Assembly (NCBI RefSeq): GCF_032854445.1
Contig: NC_088295.1
Location: 86,348,644 to 86,412,643 of the forward strand
Direction of reading: 5' to 3'
DNA length: 64,000 nt
Source: Liolophura sinensis
Taxonomy: Eukaryota; Mollusca; Polyplacophora; Chitonida; Chitonidae
Positions within the stretch are counted from its first letter, which is position 1; each line of letters opens with the position of its first letter. Positions 37,401 to 48,100 of the stretch are shown piece by piece. Under the pieces are notes generated by a model. That model was not told the DNA's origin. It saw nothing but the letters and a program-made list of their open reading frames with translations, and made no database searches. Position numbers and translations under genes: made by a program.

Positions 37401-38195
37401 GTCCTTTCTAAAAAATGGCTGCAGTCCAAAACAGGTGTCAACTTTGGCTCTTATCTCTCAGCTCACACACATAAGCAACATCTCACGTGTATTCCACTTG
37501 GTAAGGAAAAACGAGACTTAAACTTAAATTCACCCCAGTCATCACTAAAGCAGCAGCCATTCTGCCTTCACCACAGATATGGGTCTTGAAAAAGTTATCA
37601 TCTCTAGATGGTGCATGTGTGTTAAACCTCAAAAGACGCACGTAACAGCTGCCTTATTTAGAAATGGGTTGCCGTGTCATGAATACAGGGCTGGTGCCAT
37701 TACCGAATGGAATATACCTGGAATGTTGCGTGTGCGGGTGAGCTGAGAGGTAAGAGCTGTTGACTCCAGTTTTGGACTGTAGGCATTCCTTAGGAAGGAC
37801 TTACAAGCCAGGACTTATGGGACATGGCGTGAATCATGTATGGTTTACAATCGGCTGCCCCTGTGGCTACGATACTCCGCCAGCCAAATATAAAGAGAGG
37901 AGCTGAAGTAGTCACCTGGGGCTAATACATGGAATGTTAAGCTAAGAGGTACAGTTGCCACCTGTTTTGGACTGCAAACAATAACAACTCCTGTGACCAT
38001 ACCGATTCTTTACTGGATTTAGTCCCTCTTTACTAACATTTGGAGTACTAGATGAAGTTGTTGTTGGCATAGACAAACTGGAAATCAATATTTCACGTAT
38101 TTAGATCCTGTAAAAAGAGAAACTGACTAATCATCACTAAATACTACCTTAGCCGACGGTACCACCGTTATCTTCTTGAAATTGTAGTGTGCCAT
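12863..38195 (-). CDS. GTPBP4: Nucleolar GTP-binding protein 1 (GTPBP4/NOG1), complete, 17 exons
   Basis: Minus-strand exons: 38195-38148, 33473-33303, 32529-32426, 29863-29780, 25555-25402, 23057-22965, 20487-20338, 20195-20088, 19811-19722, 17606-17496, 16981-16907, 16610-16559, 16172-16072, 15152-15040, 14617-14464, 14079-13942 and 13015-12863 (stop 12865-12863). All phases agree; total 1899 bp, 632 aa, close to the usual length of about 634. It opens [12 protein letters not shown]. The OBG-type GTPase has GFPNVGKS at 175-182 (P-loop), TT at 201-202 (switch I), DTPG at 221-224, NKID at 289-292 and STL at 321-323. A helical N-terminal NOG1 domain precedes it. The C-terminal part is charged (EEE, RKRKREE) with the conserved MKPKHLF ending. 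Known role of the family: nucleolar maturation and export of pre-60S ribosomal subunits. The introns carry most of the repeats of the window. Confidence 0.97.
13115..13450 (-). mobile_element. tRNA-derived SINE, second family
   Basis: On the minus strand it starts CTACCGCCCTGATAGCACAG, then TTGGTAGAGAG (A-box-like) and GATCCAGGGTCAATCC (B-box-like). A body of about 250 bp follows, ending near a GAGTGAGTGAGTG simple repeat. The tRNA-like head makes it a SINE rather than a tRNA gene. A partial relative is at 10015-10145. It lies in NOG1 intron 16. Confidence 0.7.
13530..13657 (-). mobile_element. Short MITE, copy 2
   Basis: Opposite-orientation relative of the element at 9121-9258. It shares the ACTTGTTCGAAAG/CACTTTCCAACAA-type ends and the GCCAGGCTTAAATCTTAATA interior, on the minus strand relative to copy 1. 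Confidence 0.55.
14862..14950 (-). mobile_element. SINE 3' fragment in NOG1 intron 14
   Basis: Carries the ACGGCGGCCAGCATAA block and a CGAATATTC relic of the Meta-type SINE, minus-strand orientation, next to a poly-T run. Confidence 0.5.
17780..18370. repeat. Degenerate tandem repeat of about 118 bp, about four copies
   Basis: Blocks such as CTTTGATATGCAAATCGCGA, GGCAATTGCAACC and TAGCTGAGCAAATGTTGA recur about every 118 bp at roughly 17885, 18005, 18120 and 18265. It lies in NOG1 intron 9. Divergence between copies suggests an old array. Confidence 0.6.
18478..18545 (-). mobile_element. SINE head fragment
   Basis: On the minus strand it reads GGGGCCTCCGTGGCTCAGTT then GGTTAGCACACTAG, the tRNA-like A-box end of the Meta-type SINE. 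The middle is deleted before a short AAATAAAT-like tail. Confidence 0.6.
18725..19250. repeat. Tandem repeat of about 78 bp in NOG1 intron 9
   Basis: The unit carries CTTAACCTTCCATCTGAGTA, TGTACACTAGCACACCATAC and CTTAACCTAGTGAGCT with an A-rich spacer. About seven copies with indels; two neighbouring copies near 19015-19100 are almost identical. Confidence 0.75.
21175..21640. repeat. GC-rich 78-bp minisatellite, about six copies
   Basis: Unit contains TGCAATAGCGCGCGCTTCTC, GGGACATCGTGCTAACACCG and GTGTGGCCGTGCCTCTG. The unit is 26 codons long and free of stops in several frames, producing overlapping open frames on both strands (21011-21671) that are not genes. It lies in NOG1 intron 6 and is far richer in CpG than its surroundings. 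Confidence 0.88.
22000..22960. other. Intronic spacer, nothing recognisable
   Basis: Part of NOG1 intron 6. No repeat array, transposon end or coding exon was recognised. Confidence 0.4.
23115..23275. repeat. Short relative of the 27-bp repeat
   Basis: CTAATAACTACCAATGCTAC and variants recur two to three times with intervening CCTAAATGTCA. The same motifs make up the array at 24695-24995 on the other side of the 33-bp array. Confidence 0.55.
23873..24335. repeat. 33-bp minisatellite, 14 near-identical copies
   Basis: Unit ATGACCTCTGATATAGCTTG then TATACGGAGAGCC, repeated head to tail with almost no change except GAGCGCC in two adjacent copies. It is a multiple of three with no stop in four frames, so the open frames over it are by-products. 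It lies in NOG1 intron 5. The low divergence indicates recent expansion. Confidence 0.93.
24695..24995. repeat. 27-bp degenerate tandem repeat
   Basis: Unit CTAATAACTACCAATGCTTC then TAGACAA, about nine copies with alternating variants (CTATTAATGCTTCCAGACGA). It gives a repetitive minus-strand frame at 24741-24986 that is not a gene. Confidence 0.8.
25000..25110 (-). mobile_element. Diverged SINE 3' fragment
   Basis: Shows the TTTCACACTGTACACAAGAA block and GGGGAAAAACACGCCCAGAG relics in the order expected for the minus-strand Meta-type SINE. Strongly decayed. Confidence 0.4.
26375..29680. repeat. 65-bp satellite array, about 50 copies, with higher-order structure
   Basis: Unit: GGAATGTCACATCACAGACT, ACAGTCTACTGACAACAGGC, TGTACTTGACACATCTGTGG plus a few bases. 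Shortened units occur in which GCTGTAC or CTACT is missing. Blocks of several units recur: the stretch around 27288-27470 is repeated around 27803-27985 and again around 29290-29472. Each unit can fold, because TGTGATG pairs with CATCACA and AGACT with AGTCT. The array fills most of NOG1 intron 4. It is not a CRISPR array, because the units abut without unique spacers. Confidence 0.93.
30062..30335 (-). mobile_element. Probable third SINE relic
   Basis: Begins with GAATGAATGAATAAATGCTT, followed by TGTGTCTTCTTGTGGCAGGA and AGTGCTGAACACCAAGGACA, resembling the body of the element at 13115-13450. It ends in GATTTGGGTTTGACC, a B-box-like stretch. Diverged. Confidence 0.45.
30346..32268 (-). mobile_element. 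pogo-like DNA transposon, degenerate
   Basis: Ends form an imperfect inverted repeat (left TTGTGAAGTACTAAATTTTC, right end read inward TACTGTAAAGTACTTACTTT) with TA-rich junctions. A broken minus-strand transposase frame lies between them. It is inserted in NOG1 intron 3 in the same orientation as the gene. Confidence 0.75.
30815..31986 (-). pseudogene. Broken pogo/Tigger-type transposase
   Basis: An N-terminal piece (31986-31675) has a helix-turn-helix-like DNA-binding segment ([18 protein letters not shown]). A C-terminal piece (31249-30815) has DDE-type features: [38 protein letters not shown] and the family-typical [17 protein letters not shown]. The two are separated by frameshifts and stops near 31250-31670. 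Such enzymes excise and reinsert TA-flanked elements. This copy cannot make a full protein. Confidence 0.78.
32719..32940. repeat. 82-bp tandem repeat, 2.7 copies
   Basis: GGTCAGTGGTTTACTTCAGT, CACGTAATCCTAACAG-like and AAGTCACAAGGTGTGTCAC blocks recur about every 82 bp in NOG1 intron 2. Confidence 0.75.
34375..34437. repeat. (AT)n microsatellite
   Basis: About 30 uninterrupted AT dinucleotides in NOG1 intron 1. Confidence 0.95.
35437..36545. mobile_element. TA-flanked non-autonomous DNA transposon (1.1 kb)
   Basis: The left end TA|CAGTCAAACCTGT and the right end ACAGGTTTGACTG|TA are perfect 13-bp inverted repeats with TA on both outer sides. Sub-terminal GGCCA/TGGCCGC motifs recur inside. 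TA duplication and the CAG start suit a pogo/Tc1-mariner-like element. No transposase frame is present. Confidence 0.75.
36669..36683. repeat. C homopolymer
   Basis: About 15 consecutive C bases just downstream of the 1.1-kb element. Confidence 0.9.
37272..37924. mobile_element. Foldback element with about 230-bp inverted arms
   Basis: The arm at 37272-37505 is the imperfect reverse complement of 37700-37924: AACCCCAGGT against ACCTGGGGCT, ATCGTAGCCACAGGGGCA against TGCCCCTGTGGCTACGAT, TTCACGCCATGTCC against GGACATGGCGTGAA. The loop is about 195 bp. A further partial arm copy lies at 37937-37985. It sits in NOG1 intron 1, about 230 bp from exon 1. Confidence 0.75.
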
Positions 38196-38430
38196 GATGA
38201 ATTTTGCAAATGCTGAAGATCACAACTGTTTCACCATGCTCTATCAAAACTCCACGCACGTGTACCAGTAACTGCGGAGGTTTTCGTCACATTTTCAGCA
38301 GGATACAAAATATTTATTTTAATTAAATTTGTACAGTAAAGCAATCATCTTGATCCAAAAAATATATTTTTAGAACTCATATATCGACAAATGATTACAC
38401 ATGTCCTATTCAGTGCTGAGCTGATCAAAG
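38196..38430. promoter_or_regulatory. Probable bidirectional promoter of NOG1 and G6PC
   Basis: The NOG1 start codon (38195, minus) and the candidate plus-strand exon at 38431 diverge from this 235-bp stretch. AAGATGGCAGC at 38428-38438 matches the YY1 consensus commonly found at the starts of housekeeping promoters. No TATA box is obvious. Placement is inferred from gene geometry. Confidence 0.5.
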
Positions 38431-38524
38431 ATGGCAGCCGCCATACCGCAGAAAGTGACACGGATCTTCTCGGTTGGTTGGACTCTCCTTACTCCTGTGG
38501 TTATATCTGTTACTTTGTGCCTTG
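38431..38524 (+). other. Candidate upstream exon with open frame (possible G6PC 5' exon)
   Basis: ATG at 38431 has A at -3 and G at +4. It opens 31 codons encoding MAAAIPQKVTRIF followed by a hydrophobic stretch (LLTPVVISVTLCL) and a consensus donor G|GTATGT after 38524. Joined to the G6PC exon at 42097, this frame is out of register with the phosphatase and continues to a stop in the next exon (97 codons in all). It may be a 5' UTR exon with an upstream frame, or an exon of another small membrane protein. No family was recognised. Confidence 0.35.
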
Positions 38525-38664
38525 GTATGTATAATGAAAGCCATCTCATTGTATCTAACTGCTGGTCCTAAATGATGTCAGGTTAAGGCGGTACCTTATG
38601 GAAAATGGTGCAACAGCAACAAAAATGGATAGTTGTAAAGACTAGGGTAACCCTAGCTCCACGA

Positions 38665-38724
38665 GTGAAGCTGACAGCAGATCTCACAATGTACTACCAT
38701 GCCGAGCTGCAGGGTCAGCTTCAC
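38665..38724. other. Perfect 11-bp inverted repeat (hairpin)
   Basis: GTGAAGCTGAC at 38665-38675 pairs with GTCAGCTTCAC at 38714-38724 across a 38-base loop, about 140 bases after the candidate donor. Confidence 0.6.
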
Positions 38725-38729
38725 ACACT

Positions 38730-41700
38730 CCTGCAATGATCCGAGATGCGCTCGCTGTTCTGCATTAACAGCGTCCTGAAATATTAAATATTAAACCCTG
38801 ACCTTGTAGATTTATGCATCGATGAATAGATATATCATGTCTGCATACAACTGTAGCTTCAGTTTTATATTCTGATCAACGGATTAGTACAGTAAATCTT
38901 GTGACGAAACGTCTTCACTTCATTATACTTCCGCCGTCTTTGGACTAAATTGTACACAATCAATTTCCCATCACATGACATTGTGAAATCCCGGTGGTTT
39001 TATAGTTTGACACATTATGACGTTTCCAACCAGAATCCCAAGTCACATGGTGGCGAAGGTGGCAACCAAAAATGACGACCAACACATTGAAGTGGGGCAA
39101 CTTGTGCGCCAAAATCGTTTTATATTCTCATACACATTGGAGTAGAGAATGTGTGTGTTTGTTTTGAAGCGGCCCTTTAGGTGTTGTGTCATCACAGAAC
39201 CCAGTTTTACGCAGGGTCAGGACAAAATAACATTGTTTAAAACCTATTGTTCTGCTGCCGATACTCAAAGATCTGTTAGACATCCTATGTGATACCAGAG
39301 GTTATTGTTGCTCTGTCTGCTTGGCACGCCAGTGCATCGTTAGATCAGTTGAGCCACATTCGTGCGCCTAAGGGTGACTGTATTGTTAGTTAATGAGCCC
39401 CTTCTCAGATGTTAATTGTGAAAAGCTGCTTCTTCAATGAATTGACGTCACTTTACCGGGTGACGACACCCGCAAGTTAAAACTCCCCAAAAATGATTCT
39501 GTCAAAAGTGGCTCATATCATAGTGGCAACAGATCTTAGGTACGTACCATTGTTGAAAATGCTGCCTGGTTCAAAGCTGGAATTTCATCCCCCGTTGAAA
39601 CAGTTACACTGGGAAAGTCTGCTCCCTAATCATCACTGCTCTACCTCACTAGAAATGAAATATCTTCCACTTGCTCACCTAAATAAGCCGAGTCGGCATT
39701 TAAGGAGTCTTGCATGTTCACAGAGTTTTAGGGGAGACAGGGTGGGGACTCTCACGAACTAACGCGGAGATAACAACTATGGCAATCATTATAGTAACAT
39801 TAGGCAAGTCTGTCGTCCATTTGGCTGGTTCACTCTCCCTGTCATCAGATGGCGCTTCAGTCTCGTTCGTTCTTGCAAGTGATCAAACTGGATACAGATG
39901 GTTTACGGCCACAGTGCATGTAGTGTCTGAAAATGTATTTATTTTGTAAATTTGTGTGGTTGTCATGGATCGCTTTTTGTTCAGCGAAACTCAGAACAGG
40001 TTAATTTATTGTGGGGACTTTGTTGACATCGATTTACGCTAGGGATTGAAAGATTTAATAAGCGTGTGAAGGTGCGGTGAATGTGGCCTACTGTCGATCC
40101 GACACATTAGAAGCATTTATTCCCAGTAACTTTCCAACACTTTGCCTTGATCGAAGCAGAGTTACATTCCACAAATAAATTCCATGTGATAGCAGATGTG
40201 TACCTTGTTGTTTTTGCAGAACCGTGAACAGAATTTGACTTGTGTAAGCGACAATATGGTGGCCTCTGACCCATTCAGGTGAGCAAGTGGGAGGTGTTTC
40301 GTTTCTGATAAAGTAGAGGAGCGATGTGGGGAAAATATGATTAGGGATCCGGCTTCAACTGTGTTTCTGCTTCAGGTGGAGCGCAGTTGTAGTGACGCCC
40401 GGGCCTAAATTGAACAGTTCAGTGATGAATTTTCAGGTTTTGAACCGGGTAGCATATGTGAAGCTTGTTTGTACGTCAGTTCAGTAACCATGAGAGCAAT
40501 TATGGCTAGCTTGTTTCACAAACTTTCTGTTGCTCTGTGTGGAAATAGGAATACATCAAAATGCTTCTTATTTAGTCTAGTGATAGAAGTGTGGACTCCA
40601 AACCCAGAGATAGTTGGCTCAAATCCTCAGCTGGTAAGCCCCTTCACATTATGTCTGATATAACATATATCTGCCATCGTGATATATTATAAGAAACTTA
40701 TTGGGAGAAGTAAGGTTTAGCAGCCCGTGGGAAATTTACTGGTGTCTAGCCTGAGTATCAGTCTGTTGCATCAACTGAATTCCAAACGTAGAATCTGTGA
40801 TCGAAAGTTAAATGTATTTCTGAAGTATTCAGAGTGATGTCCTGTCTCAAATGTTGAAGCTGAATTCTTAGAAAATAAGTTGAATGGAGCAGCCCAACTC
40901 ACATTCCTTCTGAGCTTGTTCAAAAAGAGTTGATCTGTCAACATTGGATGTGGAGAGTTGTGACCATATTTCCATGTAAGGAAGCAAAGAGGTCCAGATC
41001 AGCTAACTATGATACACACGATGGAGTTTCCACCCTTATAAACGTTTGAATTCTAGTCTGTGACACACTAACCAGGACCAGGTACATAAAATAAGTGTCA
41101 TAGCTTTTCGATTTTTTCTTTAGTTTTGATGTCATTTCAAACAGTCACAGTCAGAATTGCATTGGATGACAATTGGGGAAATCTTTTCATTTTTGTGTTC
41201 AAGACAAAAGACAGTTTCTTGACCCATTCTTGGCAGACCGTAGACATGAAGTCTCTCATTGTCCTGTTGTCCACATACAGTTCATCTTATGTCAGACTGC
41301 TTATCTTAATTATGTAAATGAGAAAGACAATAGTTGGTCACTAAAACTCAAATACAGTGGTACTAGAACTATCACTGCAACCAACATGTACAAATTTGTA
41401 ACAAATGTACTAATGTAGCCCCAAATGATTCCAGCTCCCTTTCTTATACTCGCCTAACATTATTGGAGCCTTGATGTTTATAATCTTAAATTCAAGCTTA
41501 ACAAATGTTTAGGCAGATTGTCTTTGTTATTAAGTGCTCTACACTAGTATAGGCTCAGCCCTGGTTAGGTCGTTAAAGAATGTGCTTCTAAGATTCTGAT
41601 ATAAGCATTCTCTGTAAATACGATAGAAGCTTCCTCCATGCAAGACGGGACAGTAGATGTATTTAATGTAACATTTAGGACAATTTCCTGCAAAGTAAAC

Positions 41701-42090
41701 CTCAGCAAAACTATTTTCACATAGATGTACTTTATTACCATTTTCCTGCCTTTTAAGTTTCTGTCCACTGACCAACTTGTATTGTTATGAATGGTTTTGG
41801 ACTACTTCTTCCCATCGGTCACCTTGAAACATAAACTCTTGCCAACATGCGGAAGTGTTGTTGTGAGGGAGGCAAAAGTGCATTTTTAGAGGGAAATCTG
41901 TCATAAAATATTTTGGTTGTGAAACTTAAATTTTTCATCTCACTTTCCCACCAAACCCCAAAACACCATTCTAAGATCAGTAGAATTCTTAGAATCAGGC
42001 AAGTTGTGCAATGTATTGATTTACAAAATTTTATGTCATTTACTGCAACCTAAACTGAATAAATAAAATTCAGACAAATCCTTCAGTACA
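38730..42090. other. Long upstream intron region, no coding exon recognised
   Basis: Short open frames (39493-39762, 39710-39949, 41126-41418) have no domain similarity that I can recognise and no paired splice sites. It probably forms the first intron of G6PC if the 38431 exon belongs to it. Confidence 0.4.
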
Positions 42091-42102
42091 TTACAGGTGA
42101 GT

Positions 42103-45100
42103 ATGGGTTTGGAACTGACTGGAGTATTCACAATGGATCAGATTCACCACCATGGACTGCTGATGATTCAGTACCTACAGGTCTCTCTACAGGTAAGTAG
42201 AAGTTTGTATTTTAACTAAATGAATTTAAGTCCAAATCAAAATTTAATATATATTGTTTTCCTGCAGCCAAGAGCAGTGTATCATGGTTAAAACTCTACA
42301 GCTGAACTGATTAGAATCAGTCAGGAGGTCTCAACCATACAGCAGCTGCCATTGTTAAAATGAAACATTCTTTAATATGACATTAAACACCAGTCAGATG
42401 GTCAAGTATTTTTTAGATGGATTTCCACTGGACTTTATCCGATGCCTTTCATTCATAAACCTTATCTTCTTTTATTAATAAACTATTCTTCAATGTAATA
42501 CACCAGGCAAGGAAATAAATACTGTAGCCTAGATATTAAAAACAGTGTACCTCATTGTAGTTGAACAACATCTGTTTTTGTCCTATATCTCTCCTTGTGT
42601 TCTTGACATTTAGTAGAACATGTAGATGCAGCATAAGATGATACTGTGTGATTGGTGATGTATTGTTTTCATTTTTGTTGTTCTCCTTTCAGCCACACAG
42701 CAAGTTTCTGATCTGGATCTCTCACCTGAGCAGTCCAGCCTGGTCCTATACCGTTTACTTCCCTCTCTCCTATTACCTGCACAAGTCTGTGGGACGTAGA
42801 GTGCTGCTGGTAGCATCTGTGGCTGAGTGGCTCAATGCCGTGCTCAAATGGTAAACTACACTAGTGACAGGATGTACACCTATACATCACCACAGTTACA
42901 TGTAATCAGAAGTACACACATAGAGAGAAGTGTGCCACACTGTCTTTATGATTAGTACACACATAGAGAGAAGTGTGCCACACTGTCTTTATGATTAGTG
43001 CACACATAGAGAGAAGTGTGCCACACTGTCTTTATTATTAGTACACACATAGAGAGAAGTGTGCCACACTGTCTTTATGATTAGTACACACATAGAGAGA
43101 AGTGTGCCACACTGTCTTTATGATTCCTGATCTAGGTACTCCCACTCGACGTTAATTGGTGTGTACCCTCACAGTAGTAGCTGATCTGACATTTCTAGAT
43201 GAATGCCTCACAGTGCATTCTGTCAAAACTTACAGTACTTGCTGATTGTCAGCAGATTAGCAGTTATTTTTCCATATTTCCTCCTCTGTGTTGCTTTGTG
43301 TGTTTTGAGTAACATCAGCCCAGTGACCTATAAGACCAGCTGGAACGTGAAAAAACAAAGGCAAGCTTTTCCCTCTTGTACTTCTGATCTAATACCGTGC
43401 ATTTTAGAGGAGAAGACCAATAGTGTTAAATGTTTAACTGTTAATTAGCAGTGATCCATAAGGAGGTTGAAAAAGTGTGAAAACCCACACTACATGTATT
43501 TCCCACATCCAGCAAGGCTGAGCTTGTTGTGGTATCTTGTTTTCAGTAATTGGACATATGGACGTTTCATTTTGCATATGTTATAACTTTTGTGAAAAAG
43601 GTCTCTGATCATAATGAACCCTTGACCTGTGAGTTTGCATACTCAGATCCAACTTGTGGTGTGGCCGTAATGTATTAAGGTCTCGAGGGTTGGCATGTAC
43701 CTACATCGTATCAGGGAAATAGTGTTAAATTTGATGTCTTAACACCAATCATATCGACAAACGAAAGAAACTCTTAGTAAAGTATGTATGTTATGGACAT
43801 GCATTAATTTTGAGGTTTGCACATGGTGATGTCTATATAATTAATAGGTAGGGTAAAGCCAGGGAACTACAAATGTGGGGTATCTTTTTACCAGATATAC
43901 AGAGGTTAGAAATTAGTTCATTTTAAAAGTATTTAATATGTAAAGCTGAAGTTTCCTGCTGTAGTCCTGAACAAAACATGTTCATGTTCTCCATTATTAG
44001 GTAGATTTCAGCTAATACTTATTTGTAGAGAGAATATTTAGTATTTTCAGCATTTGGCCAAAAGTGTTGGAAGTTACACAACTTCACCCTCACTGTGCAA
44101 GGTTTTTTTTGGTATCAATGTGTGTGTGTGTGTGTGTTACAGGATCCTTCATGGGGAGAGACCTTACTGGTGGGGTCATGAGGCTGGTATGTGTCAGGGC
44201 AATGACAAACCCTGTAATCAGTTCTACATCACTTGTGAAACAGGACCAGGTGAGAGGCTTCCCCACCATCCTTAATAACACTTCAGACGGGTTAGGTACT
44301 TGTAAGTTATCAAGTTACATCTGTCAGTAAATGGTGTTAACTTGAAATCTGTGTTGAATCCGCGTGGATGTTCTGTATTGCCCACCTGATCATACATGTA
44401 CAGACGATATATTCTCTTCCCTAGCTCTAAGATCAGTTGGCCATGTTCCCAGCTTAGCTTCCATACTAATCGCTCTGGATCGATATGCAACAACTCGCTG
44501 TCTTGCCTTTTGGCAATTCAGAATAATAAATTTAAAAATCCATTGATACTAGAGATCATAGCCAAACATAAAAAACTAATTAAAAGAGGTAAAGATATTA
44601 TATTCTGTTGGATACCAAGTCACACTGGTATCCATGGAAACACAGTTGTGGACAGGGAAACGAAAGCTGCCCTATATAAACCTGTATCTCGGGTTAAAAT
44701 CCCGTATACTGACATAAAGTGTAATATTCTTAAATATATTCATCGACTTTGGCAGGGTGAATGGGACTTGCAGATCCATAATAAACTGCATGCTATTCAT
44801 CCTGTCGTTGGCTACAATGCCTATACTTACCAAATGCCTCGTAGAGACCAAGTCGTTTTAACAAGGTGTCGTATTGGGCATTCTCATCTGACACACAATT
44901 TCATCTTAGATGGGAGCAGTGCTCCCGTGTGTGTTGGATGTGATGCACCATATGGCATCAACATATCCTAGTTGACTGTGTAGACTTTGCTCATGTTCGG
45001 CAAAGATTCTACACGGTCAACTCTATATATGATTTATTTGACAGCATCACTGGCGATGTTGTCATAAAATATTTGAAGACCATTGGGCTTTATCAGAAAA

Positions 45101-48100
45101 TATGAATTTTAATTGTCTGAAATATTTATAGATACAGTTTAATACATATAGCTTTCCAGATATACTATTTTTTAAAACTTGCTGGTTTTCGACTTTTAAA
45201 GGTTTTGGTTTTTTCTTATCTGTTTTTAAACATGTCTGTATTTTTTGTTTTATTTTTGATGTTCATATTATCATATCGAAAACCTTAACCGTCTCGTGTT
45301 TTCACCTTGTTCTCGCCACGATATGGCTGAAATATTGCTGATGTGGCGTTAAGCCATAATCATTCATTCATTCATTTGTTAAATTCACTAACCTGGAGCT
45401 TGGTCCTGTTGTCTGCTCTGTCCCCACGATGTACTCTATAAAAAGAGGTGTACTGTTTTCGTAAAGTAATTTCTCAATTCACCTCATTATTGAGTGAAAA
45501 TAAAGACCATAACATCGCAAATAACGCAACCGTAACCAACGCACCGAGTAGGGCAGCATCCAAACTTAGCCAACAACCATTTTAGAATCACTTAGCTCCA
45601 TTGCTATGTTGGACACGGCTGCTCTTCCCAACATTAAGATCATATCCTTTTTCACAGTTGTTGATTTTGGTTCCTTTCTCAATATTATTAACACAAAAAA
45701 TAAAGATTTTTGATCAATTTGTCAATCGCTCTTTCAATGGTGTACATGGTTGAAAATGGCATTTAGTAAAGTTTTACTTGCTGCTGATGTAACAGGTACG
45801 TTTGTGTTAATTGTGACGTGACTGTCTATGATATGAAATAAGTACTACTGAAGGATTACAGCAAGCGCGTTTTTGACATGTTGAGGACAACATATGCAAA
45901 AGGGCTGTTCCAGGTTAGTATGTGGAAGAGTACAGATCTGTATTTCTGAAAGCTCTGCTGGGAAGAAGGAAACAGATCTCAGATCTATCTCTTCCCTGGC
46001 ACTACAAAATACCATACATATAGGCCATAAGTAGTTAATGAGCTTCTTGGTTAGATAACAGAAAACATTTGTATCACTGCTAGATGTGTAGCTGGTCATG
46101 TTTTCAAAGCCTCACGGATGGTAAATTTAGATATCTTTTGAATAGATTGGCATGTACAATGTACTGATATTGCTCAAAATGAAGTAATTGCTCAAAATGG
46201 GTTGAATCTTTTGTCAACAAATTATTGTTATCATCATTTTGACTGTTATTTCTGAAGAAGTTGCAATGCCATTATGCCATGACACTGAGGCTGTGTCGTG
46301 GCTTAGCTTTAGCCATTTAGCAACACTGTTATGATGTATTCCATCACAATGAAGTAGCAATTGTGCTACTGTAGCATAGCTTTAGTCAGGTACCAGTGCT
46401 ACCATGGTATATTTAAATGCAGTGGGGCTATGATATAGCATAACGTTAGCCAAGTAGCAATGCCATCATGATACATTTGTATGCCATCACAATGTAACTC
46501 TGCTCTGACATAGCCAGTTGGGGGTCATCACCACTGGTGTGTGTGTGTGTGTGAATTGATTTTTTGTGTGTCCCAAGTGAACCCAGTATAGATAATTTGG
46601 TAATTACAGGTGGCAACGAGGCAGCTGTGTTGACAGAGTTATGTCCCCTTATGTACTCATGCCCATTGTCTAGTAGCACGGTAGCAGCATGCAGATGGTG
46701 TCAAGTTTATTTCCATGAACTACTGCATGTCTTCGTAAACTGTTTTTACTAATCTTGCAATAATAATTCCAGTCAAAAAGTGTTTTATCTCTGTTTTTTG
46801 TTTACAGGTAGTCCATCTGGCCATTGTATGGTTACTATTTCTGTCTTTTGTGTCATGGTGTCAGCATTGCTGTTTCATATTTTTAAAAATAAATCACACA
46901 GGTAAGTCAAGTTTATCTTCATTGGTGTATTTTTTATCAGTACATATAAATTGAAAGATGATTTACAAAAAAAACTGAACAGATTATAGATCAAGACTTT
47001 TTTGTATTGTAACTATTTATTTCAGAAACATTAGAATGTAATTTTTTTACAATGGCAGAGTTTTTTAAAGTTCAGATTTTAACAAATGTTATATGAGCTT
47101 AAATGAACTTATACATTGATGAAGTGGGTTGATTTTGCTCCTTGTGTTGCAGGACTATTGCTGGGATCACATTGTGGACTGCATTTGGCATTCTCACCTC
47201 TGCCATCAACATTTCCAGGTGTTTTATCTTTGCTCATTTCCCACACCAGGTTCTTCTAGGTACTGTTGTAGGTAAGAAATGTACCTTAAGATATGCTTAT
47301 ACTTTGCATAGAAAACTACCAGAAGGTTGAATAATTTCACAATGCATCACTGCGACTAAATGATTGGAGTTTTATTCAGTGAGCTTTGATGGGCATGAAT
47401 ACTATGACCATTTGAGGGGATTTGGCCGGTTCAGAGCTCAGAAGTATTAAACCTTTCCCTTAGACAAGTTAACATGTTGTGTAGTGAGGATTTAAAAGAA
47501 AATTTGGAAAAAAAAAAAACAAAAAAAAAACAAACAAGGTTATTGCCTAAGGATGAAGATGCATACTTAATTCCTGACTGTTTGTTTTCCTGGCATTTCA
47601 GGTATTCTGACTGCCATGTGTTTTGATCACATATCCATGTCGTCCCTCTCCCTCAGACATTACCTGACCATCGCAGTGGGGATGTTACTGGTGGCAGCCA
47701 TGACCTACATGCTCTTAATACAGATGGGACTGGATCCTCATTGGTCAATCAGTAAGGCAAAGAAATGGTGTGCCCATGAGGAATGGGTTCACCTCACTAC
47801 AACACTCTTCTTCTCAGTGGCCAAGGCTTCCTCTAGTCTGGTTGGTAAGTGCTCTCTGACAAGGTGAAGGCTAGGGTGTGTGTTAGGGTGGTGTGAAAAT
47901 AACAAGTAGAGGTTTAGGCCTCACCGCACGTGCTTATTGATCCTAAAGTAAGTAAGAAAATGATTATACAGCCCAACAGTCGCCGTGAGGACTGCCTATG
48001 AACCCTGCGATTTATCATGATATTTAGATCATTGTCAATCTTGGTATTGTCACATGATTGTGTGATGTCAGAGACACTCGGTGACAAAAATGTGGATGTG

